Positions 7,991 through 17,987 of a stretch of 64,000 nucleotides of DNA are shown here, in pieces (within the stretch, counting starts at the first letter, position 1; each line of letters opens with the position of its first letter). The notes below the pieces were generated by a model. The model was not told the origin of the DNA. It saw nothing but the letters and a program-made list of their open reading frames with translations, and ran no database searches. The translations under genes were made by a program, and so were the position numbers. This stretch comes from Gemmatimonadales bacterium (GTDB lineage Bacteria; Gemmatimonadota; Gemmatimonadetes; Palauibacterales; Palauibacteraceae): NCBI GenBank assembly GCA_009840115.1, contig VXOJ01000016.1, positions 49,223-113,222 of the forward strand. Direction: 5' to 3'.

Positions 7991-9423
7991 ATCAGCGCCC
8001 CGACGACGGCGAAGCCCGCGGTCGCGATCCCCCCGGCGACGATCGCATACGGAATCTGCGTCCGGACGTGCTCGATGTGATCGGTGGCCGACGCAAGAGA
8101 GGCAATGATCGTCGTATCGCTGATCGGGCTGCAGTGGTCACCGAAGATGCCGCCCGACAGCACCGCCGCCACGAAGGGCGCGGGCGGCAGGCCGAGGGCG
8201 TTCGCGAGCGGGACGGCCACCGCGAGCATGATCGCGAACGTCCCCCAACTGCTCCCGGTGGCGAAGGCGATCCCGCCCGTGACGACGAACACCAGCGGCA
8301 GCAGCACCATGAGCGGGAACGTGTCTCCGACGATGCCCGCCGCGTAGAGACCCGTCCCCAGCGATCCCGTCACGTCCCCGAGCGACAGCGCGAGCCAGAG
8401 CACGACCGCCATCCCGGTGAGCGCCCCCGCCCCCTTCAGGCCGACCCGGCTCAGGCTCTCCAGATTGAGGGAGCGCTGGCCCAGGGCGAGGAGCCAGGCG
8501 AGCGCCAGCCCTACCAGCACCGCCCACAGCACGCTCGTCGTGCCGGAACCCTCCGCGATGGTCCCTCCGCCCGTGACCCACATGAAGACGGGCATGGAGA
8601 CGACCATGGCCGCGATCGGGATCAGCATGTTGCGAGGCTTGAGCGCGACGCCCTCGGCCGGCGGCGGTGCGATCTCATCCGGGTCCGCGAGCGCCACCGC
8701 GTGGTCCCAGTGGAGACGCCCGTCCCGCGTGCGCGCCTCGGCCTTCTTCATCGGACCCCAGTTCCAGCCCCGGAAGGCGGTCAGGCCCGCGAGGATGAGC
8801 GCCGCGACGGCGTAGAGGTTGAGCGGAATCGCGACGAGGAAGACGCCGAGCGGGTTGGCCACGCCCTGCTCGGTCAGGATGCCCAGAACCAGCGCGCCCC
8901 AGGCGTTGAACGGGATCAGGATGCAGACGGGCGCCGAGGTCGAGTCGACGATGTAGGCCAGCTTCTCCCGCGAGATTCGGAAGCGGTCGAAGAGGGGCCG
9001 CGACACGGAACCCGCGACGAGGATCGTGAGATTCGATTCGATGAAGACGACGATCCCGATCAGCCAGGCCATGATCTGGGCGCGCCGGGCGTTCGTTACC
9101 CACCGAGCCTCCTCGACCCAGCGCACGAAACCCCGCATGCCGCCGTTCGCCTCCACCGTGGCGATGAGGGCGCCGATGAGGAAGGTGAAGATGATGACCC
9201 GCGCGTTGCCCGCGTCGCCCAATACGCCGATCGCGCCATCGATCGCCGCCGCCGCGCCGGCGGCCGGGTTCCAGCCGGAGAGAATCGTGTGTCCGAGCCA
9301 GATGCCGGCCGCCAGGGAGAGGAAGACCTGGCGGGTGTAGATCGCGAGCCCAATGGCCAGCAGGGGGGGAAGAAGCGAGGCGAAGCCGTACGTACCGACT
9401 TCCTGCAGAGCGATTTCGGCCAT
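7987..9423 (-). CDS. NhaC-family transporter, probable lysine carrier (LysW-like)
   Basis: Inner-membrane carrier of the NhaC antiporter superfamily, about 478 residues with roughly a dozen hydrophobic segments. The family hallmark GDHCSPISDTT lies near residues 427-437, and TGSSWGTF is a second conserved helix break near 394-401. Family members exchange sodium for protons or carry organic and amino acids. Here the gene is coupled to lysA by a GTGA overlap. NhaC-superfamily LysW proteins have been proposed elsewhere as lysine transporters from lysine-riboswitch co-regulation, so lysine transport is a reasonable inference, but a plain Na+/H+ antiporter cannot be excluded. ATG 9423 follows GGGAGGAC by four bases. 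No lysine riboswitch is visible in the 38-base gap upstream. Confidence 0.85.
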   Translation of the reverse strand: MAEIALQEVGTYGFASLLPPLLAIGLAIYTRQVFLSLAAGIWLGHTILSGWNPAAGAAAAIDGAIGVLGDAGNARVIIFTFLIGALIATVEANGGMRGFVRWVEEARWVTNARRAQIMAWLIGIVVFIESNLTILVAGSVSRPLFDRFRISREKLAYIVDSTSAPVCILIPFNAWGALVLGILTEQGVANPLGVFLVAIPLNLYAVAALILAGLTAFRGWNWGPMKKAEARTRDGRLHWDHAVALADPDEIAPPPAEGVALKPRNMLIPIAAMVVSMPVFMWVTGGGTIAEGSGTTSVLWAVLVGLALAWLLALGQRSLNLESLSRVGLKGAGALTGMAVVLWLALSLGDVTGSLGTGLYAAGIVGDTFPLMVLLPLVFVVTGGIAFATGSSWGTFAIMLAVAVPLANALGLPPAPFVAAVLSGGIFGDHCSPISDTTIIASLASATDHIEHVRTQIPYAIVAGGIATAGFAVVGALM

Positions 9424-9461
9424 TCACGTCCTCCCGGGGTGTAGCGGCCCGCGGCGGCGAC

Positions 9462-10063
9462 TCAGCGCTTCGAGACCCAGCGGCTCCGTCGATCGTAGAA
9501 CCTGAGGGGTCGATCCGCCGCGCGCGAGATCCCGATCCGCGTCGTCACCTGCACGGCCGCCTCCGGGACAGGCTCTCCCCAAAGCAGGGAGAGCGGAGGA
9601 TGATCGAGCCGGTGTCCCTGCAGTTCGGGGCCCACCGCGAGCGCCTGGGCGAGTCGGGCCGGACCGTTGGTGAGTTCGGCGCGGCCGCGGCGGCGGCGCA
9701 TGACGTCGAGGCCCTCGGTTGGCTCGACGGCTCGCAGGAGAACGCCGGCCGGGAAGCCTTCCGGTCCCGTGACCACGTTCAGGAGCCAGTGGATGCCGTA
9801 GTTGCGGTGGATGTACGCGGTGCCCGGAGGTCCGAACAGCGGGGCGTTCCGCGCGGTGCGGCCGATCCGCGCCGCCGCGTGGCAGGCTTCGTCCTCGGGC
9901 CCGGTGTAGGCTTCCGTCTCGACGATGCGGCCGACCGTCCGCTCGCCCGCACAGTCGGAACGCACCGTGCAGCCGAGCAGCGCACGGGCCACCTCGACGG
10001 CGGGGCGGGACAGAAAGTCGGCGCCGATCGGTCCGGATCCGGGATCCGAGCCGGCCGGCTCGT

Positions 10064-10067
<4 letters not shown>
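9462..10067 (-). CDS. DNA-3-methyladenine glycosylase (MPG/AAG type), non-ATG start
   Basis: Base-excision repair glycosylase that removes alkylated purines. Family motifs are plain: the catalytic Glu in GRIVETEAYTGPEDEACHA, the YIHRNYGIHWLLNVV strand, and the LTNGPARLAQALAV segment. The first ordinary start (GTG 9992) would delete the conserved FLSRPAVEVARALLG helix, which is encoded in frame just upstream. The only start-like codon upstream of it within the overlap is CTG at 10065-10067, which would make a CTGA overlap with the stop of the NYN gene and a 201-residue protein, the normal family length. A CTG start by translational coupling is therefore my preferred reading; the exact start is uncertain. 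Confidence 0.85.
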
Positions 10068-12337
<2,270 letters not shown>

Positions 12338-12498
12338 GTCCTCTTGTTCCGTTCGTTGCCGCGAACGGCCCGGTGAGGCCCCTCTGCCTCGCCCCCGGTG
12401 GCGGGGGGGATGGTGAGAGGGGTCTACGGATCGCCGTTCGCGCTCTCGCCGATCCGGTCGCGGGCCGCTTTGCCCGTCGACCGCAGCGGCGATCTGGT

Positions 12499-14091
12499 CT
12501 AGTCGGCCTCGGCGCGTACGATGCGGGCCAGATTCACGCGGCGCGCTTGTGTGCTGGAGGCCTCCGGCAGCTCATCCAGAAAGTGAATGAGATCCGGCAC
12601 TCTGTGCTCTGCCAGAGATTCGTGGCAGAAATCGCGGATTTCGTCGGCCGTGATCAGGGCCCCTTCGGCAGTGATCACGCAGGCACAGATGAGTTCGCCC
12701 AGCACGTCGTTGGGGATCCCGAGAACCACCGCTTCTTCCACCGCGGGGTGGGACCGGAGCTGCGCTTCGACTTCGGCGGGGTGAACGCTGTTACCCCCGC
12801 GAAGAATCACGTCGCTCAGGCGGCCGACGATATGCAGGTAACCCTCGGGGTCCACCATCGCAAGGTCACCGGTCTTCAGGAAGCCGTCCTCGGTCATGGT
12901 CTTCCGAGTCTGGCCGGGTTGGCGGAAGTATCCGTGCATCACGTTGAAACCGCGCACGGCGAGTTCGCCCACGGACTCGTTGGGGAGTTCCCCGCCGGCC
13001 TCGTCAAGCACCCTCACCTCGACCCCTTCGAGTGGCCGACCCACCGTGTGGGCCCGCTTCGACTCCGGATCCGACCGGGCCGTGATCGACACCGTGGGGG
13101 AGGTCTCGGTGAGGCCGTAGGCGCTCTCGAGATCGGGGATCAGGCGACGGCGCGCATCGCGCACGAGGGCCTCGCCGACCGGGGCGCCCGCGATGACCCC
13201 GGTGCGCAGCGAGTCGGGCCGGGCCCTGCCCTGTTCCAGCGCCCTAAGCAGCATCACGAACATGGTCGGGACGCCGTGAACGACCGTGGCCTCGTGCTCC
13301 CGCGCGAGCGCGAGCGCGCCCGACGCGTCGAAGGTCTCCTGCAGCACGAGCGCCCCCCCGGTGCCGAGCGTCGTGAGCAGCGCCGTGAGCCCGAAGATGT
13401 TCGGCAGCGGGACGACACAGAGCGTGCGATCCTCGGCCTCCAACTCCAGCCGTGCGGCGGTCGCGAGCGCGGTCCGCACCAGGTTGTCGTGCGTGAGGAC
13501 GACCCCCTTCGGGGCCCCCGTGGTGCCGGGAGTGTACAGGATCGCGCACGGATCGCGGTGCGGGTCCACCTCCGTCGGCGGGATTTCCCGACCGCGGCCG
13601 CTCGCGATGAGATCCTCGAACTGGAAGATCCGGTCGTCGTACCAGAGATCCTCCTCTCCGACCGTCACCACGTACTGAAGATCCGGCAGCCGCGTGAGGA
13701 GGCTCTCGAAACGCTGGAGGTAGTCCACGCCGTTCCAGTTCTCCGCCGTGATCGCGACGGCGGCCTCGGAATTCCGCAGCGTGAAGCGGAGTTCGCGCGG
13801 CGAACAGTTCGGACCGATGGGCACGAGGACGGCGCCCGCTTCCGCGACCGCCAGGGCGGAGACCACGAATTCGGGCCAGTTGGGCAACTGGACCGCGACG
13901 CGGTCCCCCGGCTCGACCCCCAGGTTGTGAAGCCCCACCGCGAGGGCGCGGGCCTGCGCCGCGACGCGGGAATAGCTCCACGACCCGCCCCCCGCCCATA
14001 TGCAGGGCGCGTGCGGGCTCAACTCCGCGTGTCGCGCGAAGAGACCGGCGACGCTGAGCGTGGAGGTCGGGGACGGTTCGGGGGGGATCAC
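12499..14091 (-). CDS. Acyl-CoA synthetase-like AMP-forming ligase lacking the A10 lysine
   Basis: Class I adenylate-forming enzyme similar to long-chain fatty acid-CoA ligases. The nucleotide-binding loop YTPGTTGAPKG, the YGLTETSP motif, the TGD motif and the hinge GRLSDVILRGGNSVHPAEVE are all present. The final motif, normally GK near the end and carrying the lysine that drives adenylation, reads ELPEASSTQARRVNL, so the lysine is replaced and no lysine remains in the tail. The protein may be catalytically altered or a pseudoenzyme. The start is GTG 14091, with TTG 14100 two bases after the aroB stop as an alternative; neither has a strong ribosome binding site. It follows aroB closely and is likely co-transcribed with it. 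Substrate unknown. Confidence 0.85.
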   Translation of the reverse strand: MIPPEPSPTSTLSVAGLFARHAELSPHAPCIWAGGGSWSYSRVAAQARALAVGLHNLGVEPGDRVAVQLPNWPEFVVSALAVAEAGAVLVPIGPNCSPRELRFTLRNSEAAVAITAENWNGVDYLQRFESLLTRLPDLQYVVTVGEEDLWYDDRIFQFEDLIASGRGREIPPTEVDPHRDPCAILYTPGTTGAPKGVVLTHDNLVRTALATAARLELEAEDRTLCVVPLPNIFGLTALLTTLGTGGALVLQETFDASGALALAREHEATVVHGVPTMFVMLLRALEQGRARPDSLRTGVIAGAPVGEALVRDARRRLIPDLESAYGLTETSPTVSITARSDPESKRAHTVGRPLEGVEVRVLDEAGGELPNESVGELAVRGFNVMHGYFRQPGQTRKTMTEDGFLKTGDLAMVDPEGYLHIVGRLSDVILRGGNSVHPAEVEAQLRSHPAVEEAVVLGIPNDVLGELICACVITAEGALITADEIRDFCHESLAEHRVPDLIHFLDELPEASSTQARRVNLARIVRAEAD

Positions 14092-14102
14092 TTCCGACAA
14101 TC

Positions 14103-15230
14103 TCAAACGCCCGGGGCCGGTCGTAAAGCCGTCGCGAGCGGTTGTCCGAGGTCCTCCTCGCCGAGAGCGAAGCTGTGGCGTCCATCGGCGTCGGTGGCCA
14201 CCTCGCCGAGCCGCGACAGGAATACGCAGCGGATCCGGTCCCGACGCGCCTTCTTGTCCTTCGACATCGCATCCCGAATCTCGGCTGGCTCGCGGTCCGT
14301 CTCCCAGTCGCCGTCGAGCCCGCACGCTTCCAGCAGCGCGGTGAGCTGTTCGGAGGTTCCGTGCTCGGTGACGCCTAGCAGTTCTCCCAGACGCGATTCG
14401 ACGCGCATGCCCGCGGCGACGGCCTCGCCATGCAGGAGCTTGTAGCCCTCGAGAGCTTCCAGGGCGTGGCCGACGGTGTGTCCGAAATTCAGGATCTCGC
14501 GGCGGCCGCGCTCCAGCGGGTCATCGCCGACCACCGCCGCCTTGTGCCCCACGACGCGCTCGATCAGTTCGCCGGACGCATCCGGGTCGCCGCTCGATAG
14601 CGCCGAAGCCCCCCGGTCCATCCAGTCCCAGAGCTCCACATCGAGAATCGCCGCCGTCTTCACGGCCTCCGCCAGCCCGGCGCAGCGCTGGTGCCGCGGC
14701 AGCGTCTCCAGGACGGCGGGATCGATGAGCACGGCCGATGGGTGATGGAAGGCGCCGATCAGGTTCTTGCCCGCCTCGGTGTCGACGCCCGTCTTCCCCC
14801 CCACGGAGCTGTCCAGCATGGCCAGAAGCGTCGTGGGAACCTGAATGACGGGAACGCCGCGCATGTACGTGGCCGCGACGAAACCGGCCAGATCGCCCGC
14901 GACCCCGCCTCCCAGCGCGACGACGGCCGAGTCGCGACCGAACCGCGCGTGAAGCATGCGATCGCTCAGCGCGGCCCACTGCTCCCGGCTCTTGTTCCAC
15001 TCGCCCGCCGGAAACGGGAACAGATCGGAGGCGAGACCGGCATCCTCAAGGCGGGAGACGACCGCGGCGCCATAGAGCCGCGCGACCTGCGAATCCGCGA
15101 TCACGGCGTATCGGTGCGCCGGCGCGTACTCCCGGCAGACCGACGCCGCGTCGTCGAGCAGGCCCGGTTCGATGTGAATCGGGTAGCTCCCGCCTCCGGC
15201 GGCTTCGACCTCCAGAGTCCTACGGCTCAT
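14103..15230 (-). CDS. aroB: 3-dehydroquinate synthase
   Basis: Converts DAHP to 3-dehydroquinate, the second step of the shikimate pathway, using NAD and a divalent metal. It is 375 residues long, normal for the family. Key motifs are GGGVAGDLAGFVAATYMRG, DSSVGGKTGVD, NLIGAFHHP, and the metal-binding FGHTVGHALE with the later LLHGEAV. ATG 15230 overlaps the folK stop in an ATGA arrangement and is preceded by GGAGG, which settles the start over a longer frame beginning ten codons upstream. Translational coupling with folK links shikimate and folate synthesis, both of which feed folate. Confidence 0.96.
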   Translation of the reverse strand: MSRRTLEVEAAGGGSYPIHIEPGLLDDAASVCREYAPAHRYAVIADSQVARLYGAAVVSRLEDAGLASDLFPFPAGEWNKSREQWAALSDRMLHARFGRDSAVVALGGGVAGDLAGFVAATYMRGVPVIQVPTTLLAMLDSSVGGKTGVDTEAGKNLIGAFHHPSAVLIDPAVLETLPRHQRCAGLAEAVKTAAILDVELWDWMDRGASALSSGDPDASGELIERVVGHKAAVVGDDPLERGRREILNFGHTVGHALEALEGYKLLHGEAVAAGMRVESRLGELLGVTEHGTSEQLTALLEACGLDGDWETDREPAEIRDAMSKDKKARRDRIRCVFLSRLGEVATDADGRHSFALGEEDLGQPLATALRPAPGV

Positions 15231-15733
15231 GAGCCTCCATCGGAAGCCTCCGTCAGGCACAGTTCCGTGACCGTGACGCCCTCCCGGCCCACGGCGGCCG
15301 CCAATTCGGCGATCGAGCGCCCGAGCGACGGATGTCGCCAGGCGCCGGCAACTTCCGCCAGCGGCAGCAGCACGAAGGCCCGCTCCGCGAGCGCGGCGTG
15401 AGGAATCGCGAGGTGCGGCGTCTCGACGACGTCGTTCGCGTAGAGAAGGATATCGAGATCGAGCGGACGGGAGGAGTATCTCGGCGCGTCGAGGTCGCGG
15501 CCCGCCCGCGCCTCGAGGTCCTTGAGCGAAGCGAGCAGCGCGCCGGGCTGGAGACGGGTCCAGCCGGCGCAGCAGGCGTTCAGGTAGGCGGGCTGGTCCA
15601 GACCGTACGCGGGCGCGGTCTCATAGACCCTGGAGAACCGGGGTTCGACCAGCACCGTCTCCGCCAGGCGCCGCGCGGCGACGCGCAAATGGTCGATGCG
15701 AGAACCCAGATTCGATCCCATCCCGAGGGCCAC
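15227..15733 (-). CDS. folK: 6-hydroxymethyl-7,8-dihydropterin pyrophosphokinase
   Basis: Transfers pyrophosphate from ATP to 6-hydroxymethyl-dihydropterin in folate synthesis. The 168-residue protein has the family's LGMGSNLGSR start, the ATP-binding RPLDLDILLY motif and FVLLPLAEV near the end. I placed the start at GTG 15733, which gives VALGMGSNLG at the N-terminus as in homologues; longer frames upstream lack similarity. It overlaps aroB by four bases. A small lipoprotein gene lies 55 bases upstream on the same strand. Confidence 0.94.
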   Translation of the reverse strand: MALGMGSNLGSRIDHLRVAARRLAETVLVEPRFSRVYETAPAYGLDQPAYLNACCAGWTRLQPGALLASLKDLEARAGRDLDAPRYSSRPLDLDILLYANDVVETPHLAIPHAALAERAFVLLPLAEVAGAWRHPSLGRSIAELAAAVGREGVTVTELCLTEASDGGS

Positions 15734-15788
15734 GGCCCGCAGCGAGGGGTCGACCTCGGATGCTGGCCGGCCGGGGGCGCCCGAAGGG

Positions 15789-15989
15789 CTAGCGGCTCTC
15801 CGGGAGGGCCGGGACGATGTTGTTGCCCGGATTCGTGTTGCCCGGCTCGTCGAGCGCGGTGTCTTCCATCGAATCGACGTTGGGAACCGTGGGCCCGACG
15901 TTGAGGTCCACACACCCGGTCGCGGACGCGCCCGCCAAACCGATCAGGACCGCGCATGTCGCCAGGAAGTGCGTGGCTCTCAGTCTCAT
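15789..15989 (-). CDS. Small lipoprotein of unknown function
   Basis: A 66-residue secreted lipoprotein. A basic N-terminus (MRLR) and a hydrophobic segment end in the lipobox ASATGC, with the acylated Cys near residue 26. The mature part is only about 40 residues, acidic and Asn/Pro-rich (NVDSMEDTALDEPGN). ATG 15989 is preceded by AGAGGG; an in-frame ATG eight codons upstream lacks this. It lies downstream of the first SusCD unit but beyond its terminator. The CVDLNVGP start faintly echoes the CDLQVDN start of the SusD proteins, so it could be an eroded relative; that is speculative. Confidence 0.7.
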   Translation of the reverse strand: MRLRATHFLATCAVLIGLAGASATGCVDLNVGPTVPNVDSMEDTALDEPGNTNPGNNIVPALPESR

Positions 15990-16115
15990 GTATCCCTCTG
16001 TGTTCTTGCTCAAGACCGTCTCCGTCGCCGAAAGCTAGCGCGGCGGACGACCGCCGCACAACGAGGAAACGTCCGAAGTCCGCGATTTCTGACAACCCCC
16101 GATTCCGGACGTAAA

Positions 16116-16144
16116 GAGGCCACCGGGACGGACCCGGTGGCCTC
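16116..16144 (-). terminator. Hairpin terminator after SusCD unit 1
   Basis: A perfect 12-bp stem, GAGGCCACCGGG with CCCGGTGGCCTC, closes a five-base loop. On the minus strand it is followed by TTTAC. It sits 57 bases downstream of the SusD1 stop and separates the SusCD unit from the lipoprotein, folK and aroB genes. Confidence 0.8.
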
Positions 16145-16200
16145 TTCCACAACCCGGGGTCGCCCGCAGGCCCCCGGGCCGGGACACTCCGCCGAAATTG

Positions 16201-17934
16201 CTAACGCACCACGAGATCGGCGTTTGCGGCTCGAGCCTCCCTCGCGAGACTCCTCTGGATACGCTCCAGCGAGTACGCCGCACGCAGCAGCGCAGCGTCG
16301 AGACTGCCCGGCACGATCGCCGGCGGGATCGGATTCCCGGCCGAACTCGGCTCCCCTCCGCCGAACGTGTAGATGTCCCGCTGCAGGACCTCGAGATCCG
16401 CGGCCGGGATCGGCAATTGCAGCGCACTCCCCGCCGGCATGATGTCGTTGCGCCGGCCGTGCCAGAACTCGAGCCCGCCGAACACGTTGAACACGTTTTC
16501 GAAGTGCTCGAACCACATCGCGTCGCGCAGGTTCCCGCAGCGGCCCTGTACGTCGTACCGCTTCCGCGGCGTGCATTCGCCGTTCGCGTTCGATGGCACC
16601 GCATCCGTCGGGTTCGACGGCGCGGGCGGCAGGCCCGCCTCCATGCGCGTCTTGTTCACGATGTCCGCGGCGGCCCCGAAGTTGCCCATGCGGTAGTGGC
16701 CCTCCGCCACGTACGCGTCCATCTCCTGGTGCGTCATGGACTCCATCGCGCCGAACTCGCAGCGGCTGCAGCTCAGCGTGTAGTCGTCGTACCGCGAGTC
16801 GCCGTAGTGCGACTGCCGGTACGTCCCGCGCTCCGGCCGGAAGATGATCGTGGCGTTGTACCGGTGGCGCGGACCGTACGAGGCGGCCGAGGGACTCACG
16901 GGCTCGCCCAGCGTGCCGGTCTCGTTCACCGCCGGGAACCGCTTGTCGTCGCCGAACGTCATCTCGCGCGCCGTCCGCTGTTCCGTGGGGAACGTCAGCC
17001 AGTCCTGGTACTGGCCGCTCTGGTCCGCCATGCCGACCCAGTCCATGTGCATGCGGTGCCAGGTGTTGTTCTCCTGCATGAAGATCTTGATGCCGCTCCA
17101 CCACGGGGTCCCGGAAGAACGGTCCTGGCCGATGGCAACGAGTTCGCGAATGCCGTTCTCGGCGTCGGAGATGACCTTGCCCCAGTTCACGCCGGCGGCC
17201 TCGGCGTCGGTTCGCGGCAGGTTCGCGGCGCAGCGCGCCTTCCAGCTCACGAGGTAATCCGCGAGCTGGTTGTTGTCCCAGGGATTCCCGTTGATCCACG
17301 TATCCGGGAGCGTGAACGAGGACGACCGGGCCGCCGCCTCCGCCTCATCCAGCTTGTTCACGGCGTACTGATACACCGCGTTGTAGTCGACCGTGTCCAG
17401 CTCGCCGCTGAGATCCACGGTCTCATCGACGATGAAGGCCTGATCGTACCACAGCGCGAGCAGGCAGTTGAGTATCGCCTGACTGGCTATCGCGAACGTC
17501 CGGGCGCGCGCGTTCCGCTCGCCGCCGGGGCCGATCTCGAGACCCTCATCGAGGGCCCGGATCCCGTCCGACGCCGCGGAGATGCCGCCGTAGGCGTCAC
17601 CCCAGTTCGCCTCGAAGACGTACGACGGGCTGTACGAAGCCGAGTTCGGCAGCGGCTCCCGGGGCTCACGACCGAGGTCGTTCATCCCCATGTTGCCCCA
17701 CGTCGCCGTGTGGCGGCTCGACATGTGGTTGAAGGCGAAGTTCGCGTTGTTCCAGTAGTGCCCGATTTCCCAGACCTTGAGGTACGAGCTCGCGATGAGC
17801 GTCTCCACGTCGTCCGGGCCCGCCAGGGCTCGCGTCCTGTCCGGCTCGTTCAGATTGTCGACCTGCAGGTCGCAACCCGTAAAGCCGACCGTAAGCGCCA
17901 GCGCGATGGCAGGCAGCGTCAGCTTCCTTTTCAT
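16201..17934 (-). CDS. SusD/RagB-family outer-membrane lipoprotein, unit 1
   Basis: Surface lipoprotein expected to cap the SusC1 pore and bind the imported nutrient. It has 577 residues with a signal ending in the lipobox VGFTGC. The mature start CDLQVDNLNEPDRTRALAG is shared, with small changes, by all three SusD copies in the window. A helical TPR-like body follows, with a conserved CxxC (YTLSCSRC) and a later pair of cysteines around the CTPRKRYD segment. ATG 17934 follows GGAGGG; a longer start eight codons upstream lacks this. It is 53 bases downstream of SusC1 and ends before a strong terminator. Ligand unknown. Confidence 0.92.
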   Translation of the reverse strand: MKRKLTLPAIALALTVGFTGCDLQVDNLNEPDRTRALAGPDDVETLIASSYLKVWEIGHYWNNANFAFNHMSSRHTATWGNMGMNDLGREPREPLPNSASYSPSYVFEANWGDAYGGISAASDGIRALDEGLEIGPGGERNARARTFAIASQAILNCLLALWYDQAFIVDETVDLSGELDTVDYNAVYQYAVNKLDEAEAAARSSSFTLPDTWINGNPWDNNQLADYLVSWKARCAANLPRTDAEAAGVNWGKVISDAENGIRELVAIGQDRSSGTPWWSGIKIFMQENNTWHRMHMDWVGMADQSGQYQDWLTFPTEQRTAREMTFGDDKRFPAVNETGTLGEPVSPSAASYGPRHRYNATIIFRPERGTYRQSHYGDSRYDDYTLSCSRCEFGAMESMTHQEMDAYVAEGHYRMGNFGAAADIVNKTRMEAGLPPAPSNPTDAVPSNANGECTPRKRYDVQGRCGNLRDAMWFEHFENVFNVFGGLEFWHGRRNDIMPAGSALQLPIPAADLEVLQRDIYTFGGGEPSSAGNPIPPAIVPGSLDAALLRAAYSLERIQRSLAREARAANADLVVR

Positions 17935-17987
17935 GATCCCTCCATTACTCAATTCCATGTCGTCCGACCCCCATCAGCGGAGGGATG

